A DNA stretch of 64,000 nucleotides from Bradyrhizobium sp. B097 (GTDB taxonomy: Bacteria; Pseudomonadota; Alphaproteobacteria; Rhizobiales; Xanthobacteraceae), in the NCBI RefSeq assembly GCF_038957035.1, contig NZ_CP152412.1:1794501-1858500 (forward strand), written 5' to 3'. Each line of letters opens with the position of its first letter. Within the stretch, counting starts at the first letter, position 1. Shown here piece after piece: positions 55,439-64,000 of the stretch. Under the pieces are notes generated by a model. The model was not told the DNA's origin. It did no database searches and saw nothing but the letters and a program-made list of their open reading frames with translations. Position numbers and translations under genes: made by a program.

Positions 55439-56059
55439 TCACCCCTTACCGAGCTGCGCAATCTTGTCGCGCAGATAGGCGTCCATCAGATCGGGCGCGG
55501 AGGCGCCGAACATCCTGATGCGGCCGGTGTGCAGCAACAGCAAGAGGCCAGTGGCGTGCGCGAAGCAGTCCACCATCACGGTGTTCGCCTTCTGCCTGGA
55601 CGCGCCGAGCGCCTCGGCGGCTTCGGCGATCGGATGCAGCGCGGCTTCCAGCGCGGTGTTCAGCTCGTGGTCGCGATCATGGCCGAGCCCGGCCGGCTTC
55701 ATGCCGCCGCGGAACAGATAGAAGCCGAGATCGAGGTCGCGCGGGTTATCCGCATAATAGCGGAAGAAGCCCATGCCGGCGGCGTGCAGCCTCTGCTTGG
55801 CGCCGCGCGTCGTCGCGACCGAAGCGCTGACGGCTTCGCCGAGCGAGGCCAGCGATTGCCGCAGCACCTCGGCATAGATCGCTTCCTTGGAATCGAAGTG
55901 GAAATACAGTGCCGCCGGGGTGTAGCCGGCCCGCGTCGCGATCGCCCGCAGGCTCGCGCCCTCGAGGCCTTCTTCCGCGAACACGCTGCGCGCCGCATCG
56001 AGGATCAGCTCCCGCTTGTGGCGGCTGACCGCTTCCTTCCTGCTCTCGCGCATCTGCAT
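55439..56059 (-). CDS. TetR-family transcriptional repressor
   Basis: A 206-residue TetR protein: the N-terminal HTH is KRELILDAARSVFAEEGLEGASLRAIATRAGYTPAALYFHFDSKEAIYAEV, followed by a ligand-binding helical domain. It is divergent from the HpaB-like gene, with a palindrome in the 81-bp gap, so it most likely represses that gene and itself until a phenolic ligand binds. The open frame extends far upstream on this strand as a chance frame antisense to the HpaB-like gene; the ATG at 56059 starts just before the HTH. Confidence 0.93.
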   Translation of the reverse strand: MQMRESRKEAVSRHKRELILDAARSVFAEEGLEGASLRAIATRAGYTPAALYFHFDSKEAIYAEVLRQSLASLGEAVSASVATTRGAKQRLHAAGMGFFRYYADNPRDLDLGFYLFRGGMKPAGLGHDRDHELNTALEAALHPIAEAAEALGASRQKANTVMVDCFAHATGLLLLLHTGRIRMFGASAPDLMDAYLRDKIAQLGKG

Positions 56060-56081
56060 CGGCGAATCCGTTCTTGACTCA

Positions 56082-56118
56082 ATTCTAACAGCGTCAGATA
56101 ATTTAACGATGTTAGAAT
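56082..56118. promoter_or_regulatory. Probable TetR operator between divergent genes
   Basis: ATTCTAACA and TGTTAGAAT form perfect 9-base arms 19 bases apart. The site lies in the AT-rich gap between the TetR and HpaB-like genes, where both promoters must be. Confidence 0.75.
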
Positions 56119-56140
56119 AAATGATCAAGGGAGAAGCGCC

Positions 56141-57688
56141 ATGCTGATGACGGCCGCGGACTACCGGGAATCCCTGCGCCGCTACAAGCCGCTTGTGTTC
56201 GTCAACGGCGCGGCGATAGCGAGCGTTGCCGACGAGCCGCTGCTGGCGCCGGGCGTGGCGGGTGTCGGCGTGACCTACGATTTCGCGCATCGCGCCGAGC
56301 ACGTGCCGATCATGACGGCGCGGCAGGGCACCTCGGGCAAGACCGTCAACCGCATGCTCCACATCAATGAGAGCGCGCAGGATCTGCTCTACAAGCTCGA
56401 GGCGGTGCGGTTGGTGTGCAGGACGTCGGGCTGCGCCCAGCGCTACCTCACCCATGATGCTCTGAATGGCCTCTATCAGGCGACCAAGCTGACCGACGAT
56501 CGTCACGGCACCGACTACAGCCAGCGCTTCCTCAACTATCTGCACGAGGTGCAGGACCAGGACCTGACGCTCGGCATCGCCATGACCGATGCCAAGGGCG
56601 ACCGCTCCAAGCGCCCGGGCTTGCAGGCCAATCCGGACGTCTATGTCCATATCAAGGAGCGCCGCCCGGACGGCATCGTGATCCGCGGCACCAAGGCGAT
56701 CGTCACCGGCGCGCCCTACATGCACGAATTCCTGGTCATGCCCTGCCGCACCCACGTGCCCGACGACAGGGATTTCGCGGTCTGTTGCGCCGTGCCGGTT
56801 GATGCGCCGGGCGTCACCATCGTCGCACGCCCGGCCGGCCGGCCCGGCGATGCATCGGCGAAATTCTCGGCGAAGTATGGCCAGTCGGTCGGTGTCGTGA
56901 TGTTCGACGACGTGTTCGTGCCACATGACCGCGTCTTCCTCGCCGGCGAGACCGAGGAGGGCGGCTTCCTCACCACCTCCTACGCCACGCATCACCGGCA
57001 TTCCTGCATCGGCGCGCGTGCCGGCTTCGGTGATCTGCTGATCGGCGCCGGCGCGCTGATGATCGAGGCCAACGGGCTCGATGCCGAGAAGCACGCGCAT
57101 ATCCGCGAGGCGATGGTCGAGCTGATCACCATCACCGAGAGTTTCTATGCCTGCGGCGTCGCGTCCTCGGTCTACTGCACGAAGGATCCGGCCGGCTCGG
57201 TGATGCCCGATGCGGTCTTCTCCAATATCGGCAAGCTGCTGCTGGCGACCAAGATCTACGACATGCACCGCGTCGCGCATTACGTCTCCGGCGGGTTGAT
57301 CGTGGCGCTGCCGGGTCCCGACGAGGACCACAATCCGGAGACGCGCGCCTCGCTCGCCGCCGTGATGGGCGGGCGGCCCGACATTCCGGCCGAGCAGCGC
57401 GCCGAGGTGGCGCGGTTGATCGAGGACCTCACGGTGTCGCACGAAGCCGGCTGGTACTCGGTGATCTCGCTGCACGGCGGCGGCTCGCCGGAGGCGATGA
57501 AACGCGAGATCTGGCGCAACTATCCTGTCATGGAGAAGGCCGAGCTGGTCGAGAATCTGCTCGGCCGCGGGCTTGTCGACGACGGACAACGGGTGTCGAA
57601 GCAGCCCGGCCGCTGCTGCGCCACCGGCTGCGAGGTGCCGGCGCCGTCAGCTGCGGCGTTGGAGCAGGAGCCGGCGCTCGTCAGGTGA
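56141..57688 (+). CDS. 4-hydroxyphenylacetate 3-hydroxylase (HpaB)-family oxygenase
   Basis: A 515-residue HpaB-type FADH2-dependent monooxygenase with N-terminal (MTAADYRESLRRYKPLVFVNG), central (KGDRSKRPGLQANPDVYVHIKERRPDGIVIRGTKAIVTGAP) and C-terminal domains. Such enzymes hydroxylate phenols; related Clostridium enzymes are 4-hydroxybutyryl-CoA dehydratases, which need an iron-sulfur cluster. The His/Cys region HHRHSCIGARAGFGDLLIGA should be compared with those. The C-terminal tail PGRCCATGCEVP is Cys-rich and unusual. No flavin reductase is adjacent. A GGGAGAAG site precedes the ATG. It is controlled by the divergent TetR gene. Confidence 0.88.
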   Translation: MLMTAADYRESLRRYKPLVFVNGAAIASVADEPLLAPGVAGVGVTYDFAHRAEHVPIMTARQGTSGKTVNRMLHINESAQDLLYKLEAVRLVCRTSGCAQRYLTHDALNGLYQATKLTDDRHGTDYSQRFLNYLHEVQDQDLTLGIAMTDAKGDRSKRPGLQANPDVYVHIKERRPDGIVIRGTKAIVTGAPYMHEFLVMPCRTHVPDDRDFAVCCAVPVDAPGVTIVARPAGRPGDASAKFSAKYGQSVGVVMFDDVFVPHDRVFLAGETEEGGFLTTSYATHHRHSCIGARAGFGDLLIGAGALMIEANGLDAEKHAHIREAMVELITITESFYACGVASSVYCTKDPAGSVMPDAVFSNIGKLLLATKIYDMHRVAHYVSGGLIVALPGPDEDHNPETRASLAAVMGGRPDIPAEQRAEVARLIEDLTVSHEAGWYSVISLHGGGSPEAMKREIWRNYPVMEKAELVENLLGRGLVDDGQRVSKQPGRCCATGCEVPAPSAAALEQEPALVR

Positions 57689-57700
57689 GTACGCTCCCCA

Positions 57701-57871
57701 GCCCTCCCCCCTTGCGGGGGAGGGCTGGGGAGAGGGGTAAGCCCCGGGCGCGATGATTGAAGCGAGCCACGCTTTCGCAACTTCGATCGCGCATCGTTGA
57801 AACTCATGTTGAGAGAGCGTGCCGCGTGGTACCCCTCTCCCTCACCCTCCCCCGCAAGGGGGGGGGAGGGA
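57701..57871. repeat. Long intergenic palindrome, family E copy 2
   Basis: gccctccccccttgcggg...gagaggggtaagccccggg pairs with ...gtggtacccctctccctca...ccgcaaggggggggaggga. It lies between the convergent HpaB-like and benzoylformate decarboxylase genes, and is a near copy of 55233-55397. Confidence 0.92.
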
Positions 57872-57928
57872 ACCCTACCGCCAGTGGCCTCCTCACTACG
57901 GAAGCGCGCCACTTGATCAGCGCGATCC

Positions 57929-59557
<1,629 letters not shown>

Positions 59558-59864
59558 CGGGCGGCTCCCATTGCTGTCTTGTTACGTTCCGTCATTGCGG
59601 GCGGCAAAAGCGGAAAGGCAATCCACCTCTCGATGGATTGCCTGACGATGTCAAGCCGCCGCGCCCATAGTTGCCGCGGCAACGGCTGAAATTTGCGTGG
59701 GCGCCTATCCCGTCATCCCTGCGCAAAGGCTGCGCCTTTGTCGCTGGAGGAGCGCGCTCTTGCGCGCGTCTCGAAGGATCGACGGCCACCGGCCGGGCCG
59801 TCGATCCTTCGAGACGCCGCTTCGCGGCTCCTCAGGATGACGGTATGACTTCTAGCCGTGCTCC
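59558..59864. other. 307-bp gene-free stretch with one palindrome
   Basis: It contains the promoter side of the benzoylformate decarboxylase gene (next to 59558) and the palindrome at 59711-59843. No gene is seen. Confidence 0.6.
59711..59843. repeat. Intergenic palindromic element, family F copy 2
   Basis: cgctggaggagcgcg...gtctcgaaggatcgacgg pairs with ccgtcgatccttcgagac...cgcggctcctcagg, bordered by cgtcatccctgcgc and ggatgacgg. It is closely similar to 54193-54321. Confidence 0.9.
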
Positions 59865-60752
59865 CTAATTCGCCTTCTGCAGTGCAGCGGTCTGCTTGGC
59901 GAGCTGCTTGTCGAAATCCTGCTCCAGCCCGGCCACATAGCTGGCGTTTTCGCCCGGCTTGACGAACGGGTTCGGCGCGCCGTCCTTCATCTGTGCGCGC
60001 TTGGCCTGCATGTCGTAGACCTCGGGATGCGGTCCGAGCAGCACGTCGACCTTCATCGCCTTGACCTTGGCGAAGGTCGAGCGGTAGTCGTCGACGATGC
60101 CGGGATAGGTCGGGCGGCCGACCAGCCGGTTCAGCGCCACCGTTCCGCTGCAGAAGAACAGCACGTTGCGCTGCTGGTTGCCGTCTTTCACCGTCATCTC
60201 CCAGCTGGTGCAGCCGGGCGAATGGCCTGATGTGGTGTGCGCGGTCAGCGTCACGTCGCCGAGCGTCACCTTGTCGCCTTCCTTGACGGTGCGGTCGACC
60301 TTGACCGGCGCAAAGGCAAGATCGGCATTGTTCTCGTCGCCCGGATAATAGCCGCCCTCGAGCAGCGGCTTGTCGCGCTCGCCGGCGATCAGCTGCGCGC
60401 CGGTCTCCTGCTTGATCTCGGCAAAGCCGCCGGTGTGGTCGAGATGGGCGTGGGTGTTGAGGATGATCTTGATGTCGCCTTCCTTGAAGCCGAGCTTGGC
60501 GATGTTGTCCTTGATCAGGCCGGTCGACTGCTGCATCGCCGTATCCATCAGGATCAGCCCTTGCGACGTCTTGATGATATAGACCGCGATCCCGTCAGTG
60601 CCCACGTAGTAGATATTGTCGATCAGCTCGTACGGTTCGAACGGCGCGGTCCATTTCTTCATGACAACAGCCATGAAATCCTTGAGCGTCTCTGCTTGCG
60701 CCCCGATTGCGATCAGCGCGAGCGCGCACAGCGCGGCTGCGATCGTCCTCAT
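59865..60752 (-). CDS. Subclass B3 metallo-beta-lactamase, BJP-1-like
   Basis: A 295-residue exported zinc hydrolase. It has a signal peptide (MRTIAAALCALALIAIGAQA) and all B3 ligands: NTHAHLDHTGG (His, His, Asp, His), the middle His in SGHSPGCTSWE and the last His in LLGPHPEVY. There is no Cys ligand as in B1/B2. The order and wording (KKWTAPFEP, IDNIYYVGTDGIAVY, GERDKPLLEGGYYPGDE) match what I recall of BJP-1 from Bradyrhizobium diazoefficiens USDA 110. It would hydrolyse beta-lactams including carbapenems in the periplasm. The ATG with a GGGAGG site is chosen; the frame is open 33 codons upstream. Confidence 0.92.
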   Translation of the reverse strand: MRTIAAALCALALIAIGAQAETLKDFMAVVMKKWTAPFEPYELIDNIYYVGTDGIAVYIIKTSQGLILMDTAMQQSTGLIKDNIAKLGFKEGDIKIILNTHAHLDHTGGFAEIKQETGAQLIAGERDKPLLEGGYYPGDENNADLAFAPVKVDRTVKEGDKVTLGDVTLTAHTTSGHSPGCTSWEMTVKDGNQQRNVLFFCSGTVALNRLVGRPTYPGIVDDYRSTFAKVKAMKVDVLLGPHPEVYDMQAKRAQMKDGAPNPFVKPGENASYVAGLEQDFDKQLAKQTAALQKAN

Positions 60753-60880
60753 GGTTGCCTCCCTATTGTTGTTGTTTGTGCACGGAGGCGCACTATGCGT
60801 GCCGGCAAGGCCGATCGCAAGATACGGACAGCAAGCAGCCGGACATGCCACCGCGTGTCCGGCGCATGCCTGTTCCGCGT

Positions 60881-61264
60881 TCAGCTCGCGTATTGTGCGA
60901 TGCCGTTGCCGAACGACCAGTTTTCCTTGGCGACCTCGACCAGGTTGATGAAGATATCGTCCGGGCGTCCCTGCAGCTGGCTCTGGAAATCATCCACGAT
61001 CCGCTTGTAGAACGCCTTCTTCATCTCGACCGAACGCCCGGCATTCAGCGTGATCTGGATGAAGACGAGATCGTCGCTGTAATTGTTGCCGAGATAGTTG
61101 TCGGCATAGTTCAGGTCGCCGCGGTCGTGCTCGGTGATGATCTGAAACTTGTCATTCTCGGGCACGTTGATCACCTCGCGCATCGCCTTGTAGACGATCT
61201 CGCCCAGGGTCTTGCGATATTCGGCGGACTTGCCGCGCTTCAAATCGATACGAACGAATGGCAT
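60881..61264 (-). CDS. Tautomerase-superfamily protein
   Basis: A 127-residue member of the tautomerase superfamily. Pro directly follows the initiator Met (MPFVRIDLKRGKS), the position of the catalytic N-terminal proline after Met removal. It also has the helix and strand pattern VFIQITLNAGRSVEMKKAFYKRIVDDF and the block DDIFINLVEVAKENWSFGNG. Such proteins tautomerise keto-enol acids or dehalogenate. The ATG at 61264 is chosen because it exposes Pro2. It is upstream of, and on the same strand as, the lactamase gene. Confidence 0.9.
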   Translation of the reverse strand: MPFVRIDLKRGKSAEYRKTLGEIVYKAMREVINVPENDKFQIITEHDRGDLNYADNYLGNNYSDDLVFIQITLNAGRSVEMKKAFYKRIVDDFQSQLQGRPDDIFINLVEVAKENWSFGNGIAQYAS

Positions 61265-61375
61265 GGTGGTCTCCTGTGTTATGCGGGGCTCGGCCATGAG
61301 AGGCCCGCGTGATGGAAATGGTTCAGCAGTGTGACAGCAATTACGTTGTCCGCTTCGCCGGCGGCGTCGGGGAAT

Positions 61376-61882
61376 TCAACGGGTCGCCTTGAAGGCCTCC
61401 CATCGCGCATCGCGCTCTCTTTGATATTTGGGCGTTCGCTCGCCCACCATGTCGGCGCGGCGGACCGGCTCGCCGCAGGACTCGCAGACCGGACCGAGCC
61501 CGGCCGGCTTGCCGCAGACGAGATGGGTGTAGTTCATTGCGCGGCCTTCCCGCGGAGACTTGCACCAGGTCTCGCCCCAGGCACGGAGCGCCATCAGCAC
61601 CGGAAAGAACGCTTCGCCCTTTTCGGTGAGATGATACTCGTGGCGCAACGGGCGCTTGTTGTAGACGCGGCGCCTCACCAGACCGTCAGCTTCCAGCTTT
61701 TTCAGCCGTGCCGTGATCATCTGCGGCGTGCCGCCGGACTGCGCCTGGATCTCCTCGAAGCGATGATTCCGCGCGAACAGTTCGCGCAGAACAAGTACAG
61801 TCCAGCGGTCGCCCACAGCGGTCTCAGCGCGAGCGACAGGGCAGAGCGTCTGGTCAGCCGTGTTGTCCTTCATTTTGGTCAT
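61376..61882 (-). CDS. HxlR-family winged-helix regulator
   Basis: A 168-residue regulator with an HxlR/MarR-like winged helix (LCPVARAETAVGDRWTVLVLRELFARNHRFEEIQ, TARLKKLEADGLVRRRVYNKRPLRHEYHLTEKG). The C-terminal extension has four Cys in CGKPAGLGPVCESCGEPV, which could bind a metal or sense oxidation. It is divergent from the VOC/isochorismatase/epoxide-hydrolase operon, with a perfect inverted repeat in the gap. The start may be the ATG at 61882 (a GTG precedes it, another ATG is at 61873). Confidence 0.9.
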   Translation of the reverse strand: MTKMKDNTADQTLCPVARAETAVGDRWTVLVLRELFARNHRFEEIQAQSGGTPQMITARLKKLEADGLVRRRVYNKRPLRHEYHLTEKGEAFFPVLMALRAWGETWCKSPREGRAMNYTHLVCGKPAGLGPVCESCGEPVRRADMVGERTPKYQRERDARWEAFKATR

Positions 61883-61904
61883 CACGTTTTCTTCATCCGG
61901 CTTG

Positions 61905-61925
61905 TTACTATGATTTTCATAGTAA
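61905..61925. promoter_or_regulatory. Probable HxlR operator
   Basis: TTACTATGA-TTT-TCATAGTAA: perfect 9-base arms with a 3-base spacer, AT-rich in a GC-rich region, in the middle of the divergent gap between the HxlR and VOC genes. Confidence 0.85.
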
Positions 61926-61995
61926 TATGGCCCGGCATCGTCGCAAATGCAATGGGCCGCTGATGGCCCGGTCTGTCATCACCAAGGAGCGAGCC

Positions 61996-62601
61996 ATGAC
62001 CACCGAACGGGGGCCGACAGCGGCCAAAGTCGATTTGAAGCTCGAAGTCGTCGTCATTCCGGTCTCGGATGTCGACCGCGCCAAGCGCTTCTATCAGGAC
62101 CTGGGCTGGCGGCTTGATGCCGACTTCGTCAGGCCCGACGGTTCACGCGCGGTTCAGCTGACGCCGCCGGGTTCGCCGACCTCGATCCATCTCGGATCTG
62201 GATCCACGCTGCCGCGCTTTCTGATCGTCAATGATATCGAGGCGGCACGCGCCGAGCTGATCGCGCGCGGCGCCGATGTCAGTGAGGTGTTTCACCGCGG
62301 TGCGGAAGGCCGCATCAAGGGGCCGGACCCGGAACGGCCGAGCTACGGGGCGCTCGCCACGTTCAACGATCCCGACGGAAATGCCTGGCTGCTGCAGCAG
62401 GTGACGCAACGCCTGCCCGGGCGGGTCGACGGCAACAGCACGAATTTCTCCTCATCGGCCGATCTCGCTGCTGCGCTGCGCCGTGCGGCAGCAGCCCATG
62501 GCGAGCACGAGAAGCGGACCGGCGGCCACGATGCGAACTGGCCCGATTGGTACGCCGAGTACATCGTCCGCGAACAGGCCGGCAAGCCGCTGCCCGAGTG
62601 A
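61996..62601 (+). CDS. VOC-family (glyoxalase-like) protein
   Basis: A 201-residue protein with a VOC fold in the first ~135 residues (LKLEVVVIPVSDVDRAKRFYQDLGWRLDADF, FNDPDGNAWLLQQVTQ) and a C-terminal extension ending NWPDWYAEYIVREQAGKPLPE. It could be a glyoxalase, dioxygenase or binding protein; the extension resembles that seen in bacterial proteins adjacent to HxlR regulators. The ATG has an AAGGAG site. It is first in the operon with the isochorismatase-like and epoxide hydrolase genes. Confidence 0.9.
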   Translation: MTTERGPTAAKVDLKLEVVVIPVSDVDRAKRFYQDLGWRLDADFVRPDGSRAVQLTPPGSPTSIHLGSGSTLPRFLIVNDIEAARAELIARGADVSEVFHRGAEGRIKGPDPERPSYGALATFNDPDGNAWLLQQVTQRLPGRVDGNSTNFSSSADLAAALRRAAAAHGEHEKRTGGHDANWPDWYAEYIVREQAGKPLPE

Positions 62602-62658
62602 ACGGAGCGCGTCATTGAAGCAAATCCAACCGGGCGCCTGATGGCCAGGGAGCGAGCG

Positions 62659-63309
62659 ATGTCCCAGATCACCTATCCACGCGAGAGAACCGCGCTGCTT
62701 CTCGTTGATCCCTACAATGATTTCCTGTCCGAGGGCGGCATGGTCTTTCCACGCATCAAGCCGATCGCCGACGAGGTCGGGCTGCTCGACAATCTGCGCC
62801 AGCTCGACAGCGCGGTCCGGGCCGCCGGCATCCAGGTGGTGATCGTCCCGCACCGCCGCTGGGAGCCGGGCGATTACGAGGATTGGGATCACCCCAATCC
62901 GACCCAGCGCTTGATCATGCAGCGCCATAGCTTTGCGCGCGGCGAATGGGGCGGGGATTGGCATCCGGACTTTGCGCCCAAGCCCGGCGATCTGATCGCC
63001 CAGGAGCATTGGGGGCAGAGCGGGTTTGCCAACACAAATCTCGATTTCCTGCTCAAGCAGAAGGGCATCACGCATGTGATCGTGGTCGGGCTGCTGGCCA
63101 ACACCTGCATCGAGTCGACCGGCCGCTTCGCGATGGAGCTCGGCTACCACGTGACGCTGGTGCGCGATGCCACCGCCGCCTTCTCACACGACATGATGCA
63201 CGCCGCTCACGAGCTGAATGGCCCGACCTACGCCCACTCCATCCTGACAACCGCCGAGGTGATCGCGGCGTTGCCGGCGGCCTCTCTTGCCAAGGAGACA
63301 GTCAAATGA
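62659..63309 (+). CDS. Isochorismatase-family cysteine hydrolase
   Basis: A 216-residue isochorismatase-fold hydrolase. The catalytic triad candidates are Asp in LLLVDPYNDF, a Lys/Arg region between, and Cys in GLLANTCIESTGRFAMELG. Such enzymes cleave amides, nicotinamide-like compounds or isochorismate. The ATG has a GGGAGCGAG site. Its stop overlaps the next gene's start (ATGA), so the epoxide hydrolase is coupled to it. Confidence 0.9.
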   Translation: MSQITYPRERTALLLVDPYNDFLSEGGMVFPRIKPIADEVGLLDNLRQLDSAVRAAGIQVVIVPHRRWEPGDYEDWDHPNPTQRLIMQRHSFARGEWGGDWHPDFAPKPGDLIAQEHWGQSGFANTNLDFLLKQKGITHVIVVGLLANTCIESTGRFAMELGYHVTLVRDATAAFSHDMMHAAHELNGPTYAHSILTTAEVIAALPAASLAKETVK

Positions 63310-64000
63310 CCACGACATCGCAGGCACCAGTTGCAATCGCATTAGGCCAATCGACCGAGGAGGCCATCGACCAAACCCGGCGCAGGCTGCTGACGGGCGC
63401 GGCGCTAAGCCTGGCTGCTGCCGGTGCTGCCAGCCTGTTCCCCTCGCATTCCGCCGCGGCGGCCACCGGTGATGCGATCCGCTCATTCCGCATCAATATT
63501 CCCGAAGAAGACCTTGTCGACCTTCGCCGCCGTCTGGCCGCGACCCGATGGTCCGACAGGGAGACCGTCAACGACGACTCTCAAGGCGTTCCGCAGGCGA
63601 TGCTGCGCGATCTCGTCCGCTACTGGCAGACCGACTACGACTGGCGGAAGGTGGAGGCGCGGCTCAACGCCCTGCCGCAGTTCATCACCGAAATCGACGG
63701 GCTGGACATTCACTTCATTCACGTTCGCTCGAAACATGACAATGCACTGCCGCTGATCGTCACACATGGCTGGCCGGGTTCGATCATCGAGCAGATGAAG
63801 ATCATCGACCCCCTGACCGATCCCTCCGCACACGGCGGCAGCGCGTCGGACGCGTTCCATCTCGTGATCCCGTCGATGCCGGGCTACGGCTTCTCCGGCA
63901 AACCGACCACGGTCGGCTGGGATCCCCAGCGCATCGCGCGGGCCTGGGTTCAATTGATGAAGCGGCTCGGCTACAGCAAGTTCGTGGCGCAGGGCGGCGA
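63306..64000 (+). CDS. Epoxide hydrolase (EHN-type), 3'-truncated, Tat-exported
   Basis: An open frame runs from the ATG at 63306 (overlapping the previous stop) to the window end, giving about 231 residues. A twin-arginine signal RRRLLTGAALSLAAAGAA is near residue 25, then the epoxide-hydrolase N-terminal domain (FRINIPEEDLVDLRRRLAATRW, about residues 60-165), then the alpha/beta core with the oxyanion motif HGWPGS near residue 154. The sequence ends at FVAQGG, exactly where the nucleophile Asp (GGDWG) would follow. It probably hydrolyses an epoxide or related compound in the periplasm and belongs to the HxlR-controlled operon. Confidence 0.88.
   Translation, partial: MTTTSQAPVAIALGQSTEEAIDQTRRRLLTGAALSLAAAGAASLFPSHSAAAATGDAIRSFRINIPEEDLVDLRRRLAATRWSDRETVNDDSQGVPQAMLRDLVRYWQTDYDWRKVEARLNALPQFITEIDGLDIHFIHVRSKHDNALPLIVTHGWPGSIIEQMKIIDPLTDPSAHGGSASDAFHLVIPSMPGYGFSGKPTTVGWDPQRIARAWVQLMKRLGYSKFVAQGG

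Noticed and set aside
56060..57589. Upstream extension of the TetR frame to 716 codons
   Set aside because: The extension is antisense to the HpaB-like gene. The TetR fold begins at the ATG at 56059.

Overview
The window is high-GC chromosomal DNA from an alphaproteobacterium, most likely Bradyrhizobium or a close relative. Grounds: strong G/C bias at third positions; a B3 metallo-beta-lactamase very similar to the BJP-1 protein I recall from B. japonicum/diazoefficiens; proline catabolism by a PutA without the ribbon-helix-helix domain plus a divergent Lrp-type regulator; a SorAB-type sulfite dehydrogenase; and several families of long intergenic palindromes. I saw no rRNA, tRNA, CRISPR, integrase, transposase or phage gene. 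About 56 genes are supported. The first (metallophosphoesterase) and last (epoxide hydrolase) are cut by the window edges.

Layout. 1-5 kb: 5'-cut metallophosphoesterase, small hypothetical, a translationally coupled HtrA-like pseudoprotease and short LuxR regulator, and an AraC regulator divergent from a cupin gene. 5-11 kb: flavin monooxygenase, alpha/beta hydrolase, AraC regulator with maleylacetate reductase, exported GH1 glucosidase. 11-22 kb: M1 aminopeptidase, acetolactate-synthase-like enzyme, phosphoglucomutase, a coupled epimerase/DapA-like pair, and an orphan molybdenum hydroxylase large subunit. 21.8-25.1 kb: a tight minus-strand operon of one crotonase and two acyl-CoA dehydrogenases. 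25-34 kb: lemA with two TPM-domain genes, a GST, an MFS symporter, a cyclic-nucleotide-binding protein coupled to an MBL hydrolase, and envelope proteins. 34-42.8 kb: CoA transferase, putA/putR, cold-shock protein, sorAB. 42.9-46.4 kb: a membrane redox-type adenylate cyclase and a GT39 glycosyltransferase.

46.4-50.6 kb stands out. A sigma-54 activator of the XylR/DmpR type (aromatic-sensor and V4R domains) is divergent from a three-gene operon of acyl-CoA-dehydrogenase-fold monooxygenase, EthD protein and flavin reductase. The intergenic region carries a textbook -24/-12 promoter. Base composition looks less GC-rich than its surroundings, which suggests acquisition as a unit. This is the best candidate for an undescribed system: an inducible two-component monooxygenase of unknown substrate.

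50.7-64 kb: the YcjX/YcjF pair, a hemolysin-III-like protein, an SDR, a TetR/HpaB divergon with a clear operator palindrome, benzoylformate decarboxylase, the BJP-1-like lactamase, a tautomerase, and an HxlR divergon (VOC protein, isochorismatase-like hydrolase, exported epoxide hydrolase) with a perfect 9-bp-arm operator candidate. The overall theme is catabolism of aromatic, CoA-linked and xenobiotic compounds, each small cluster with its own dedicated regulator.
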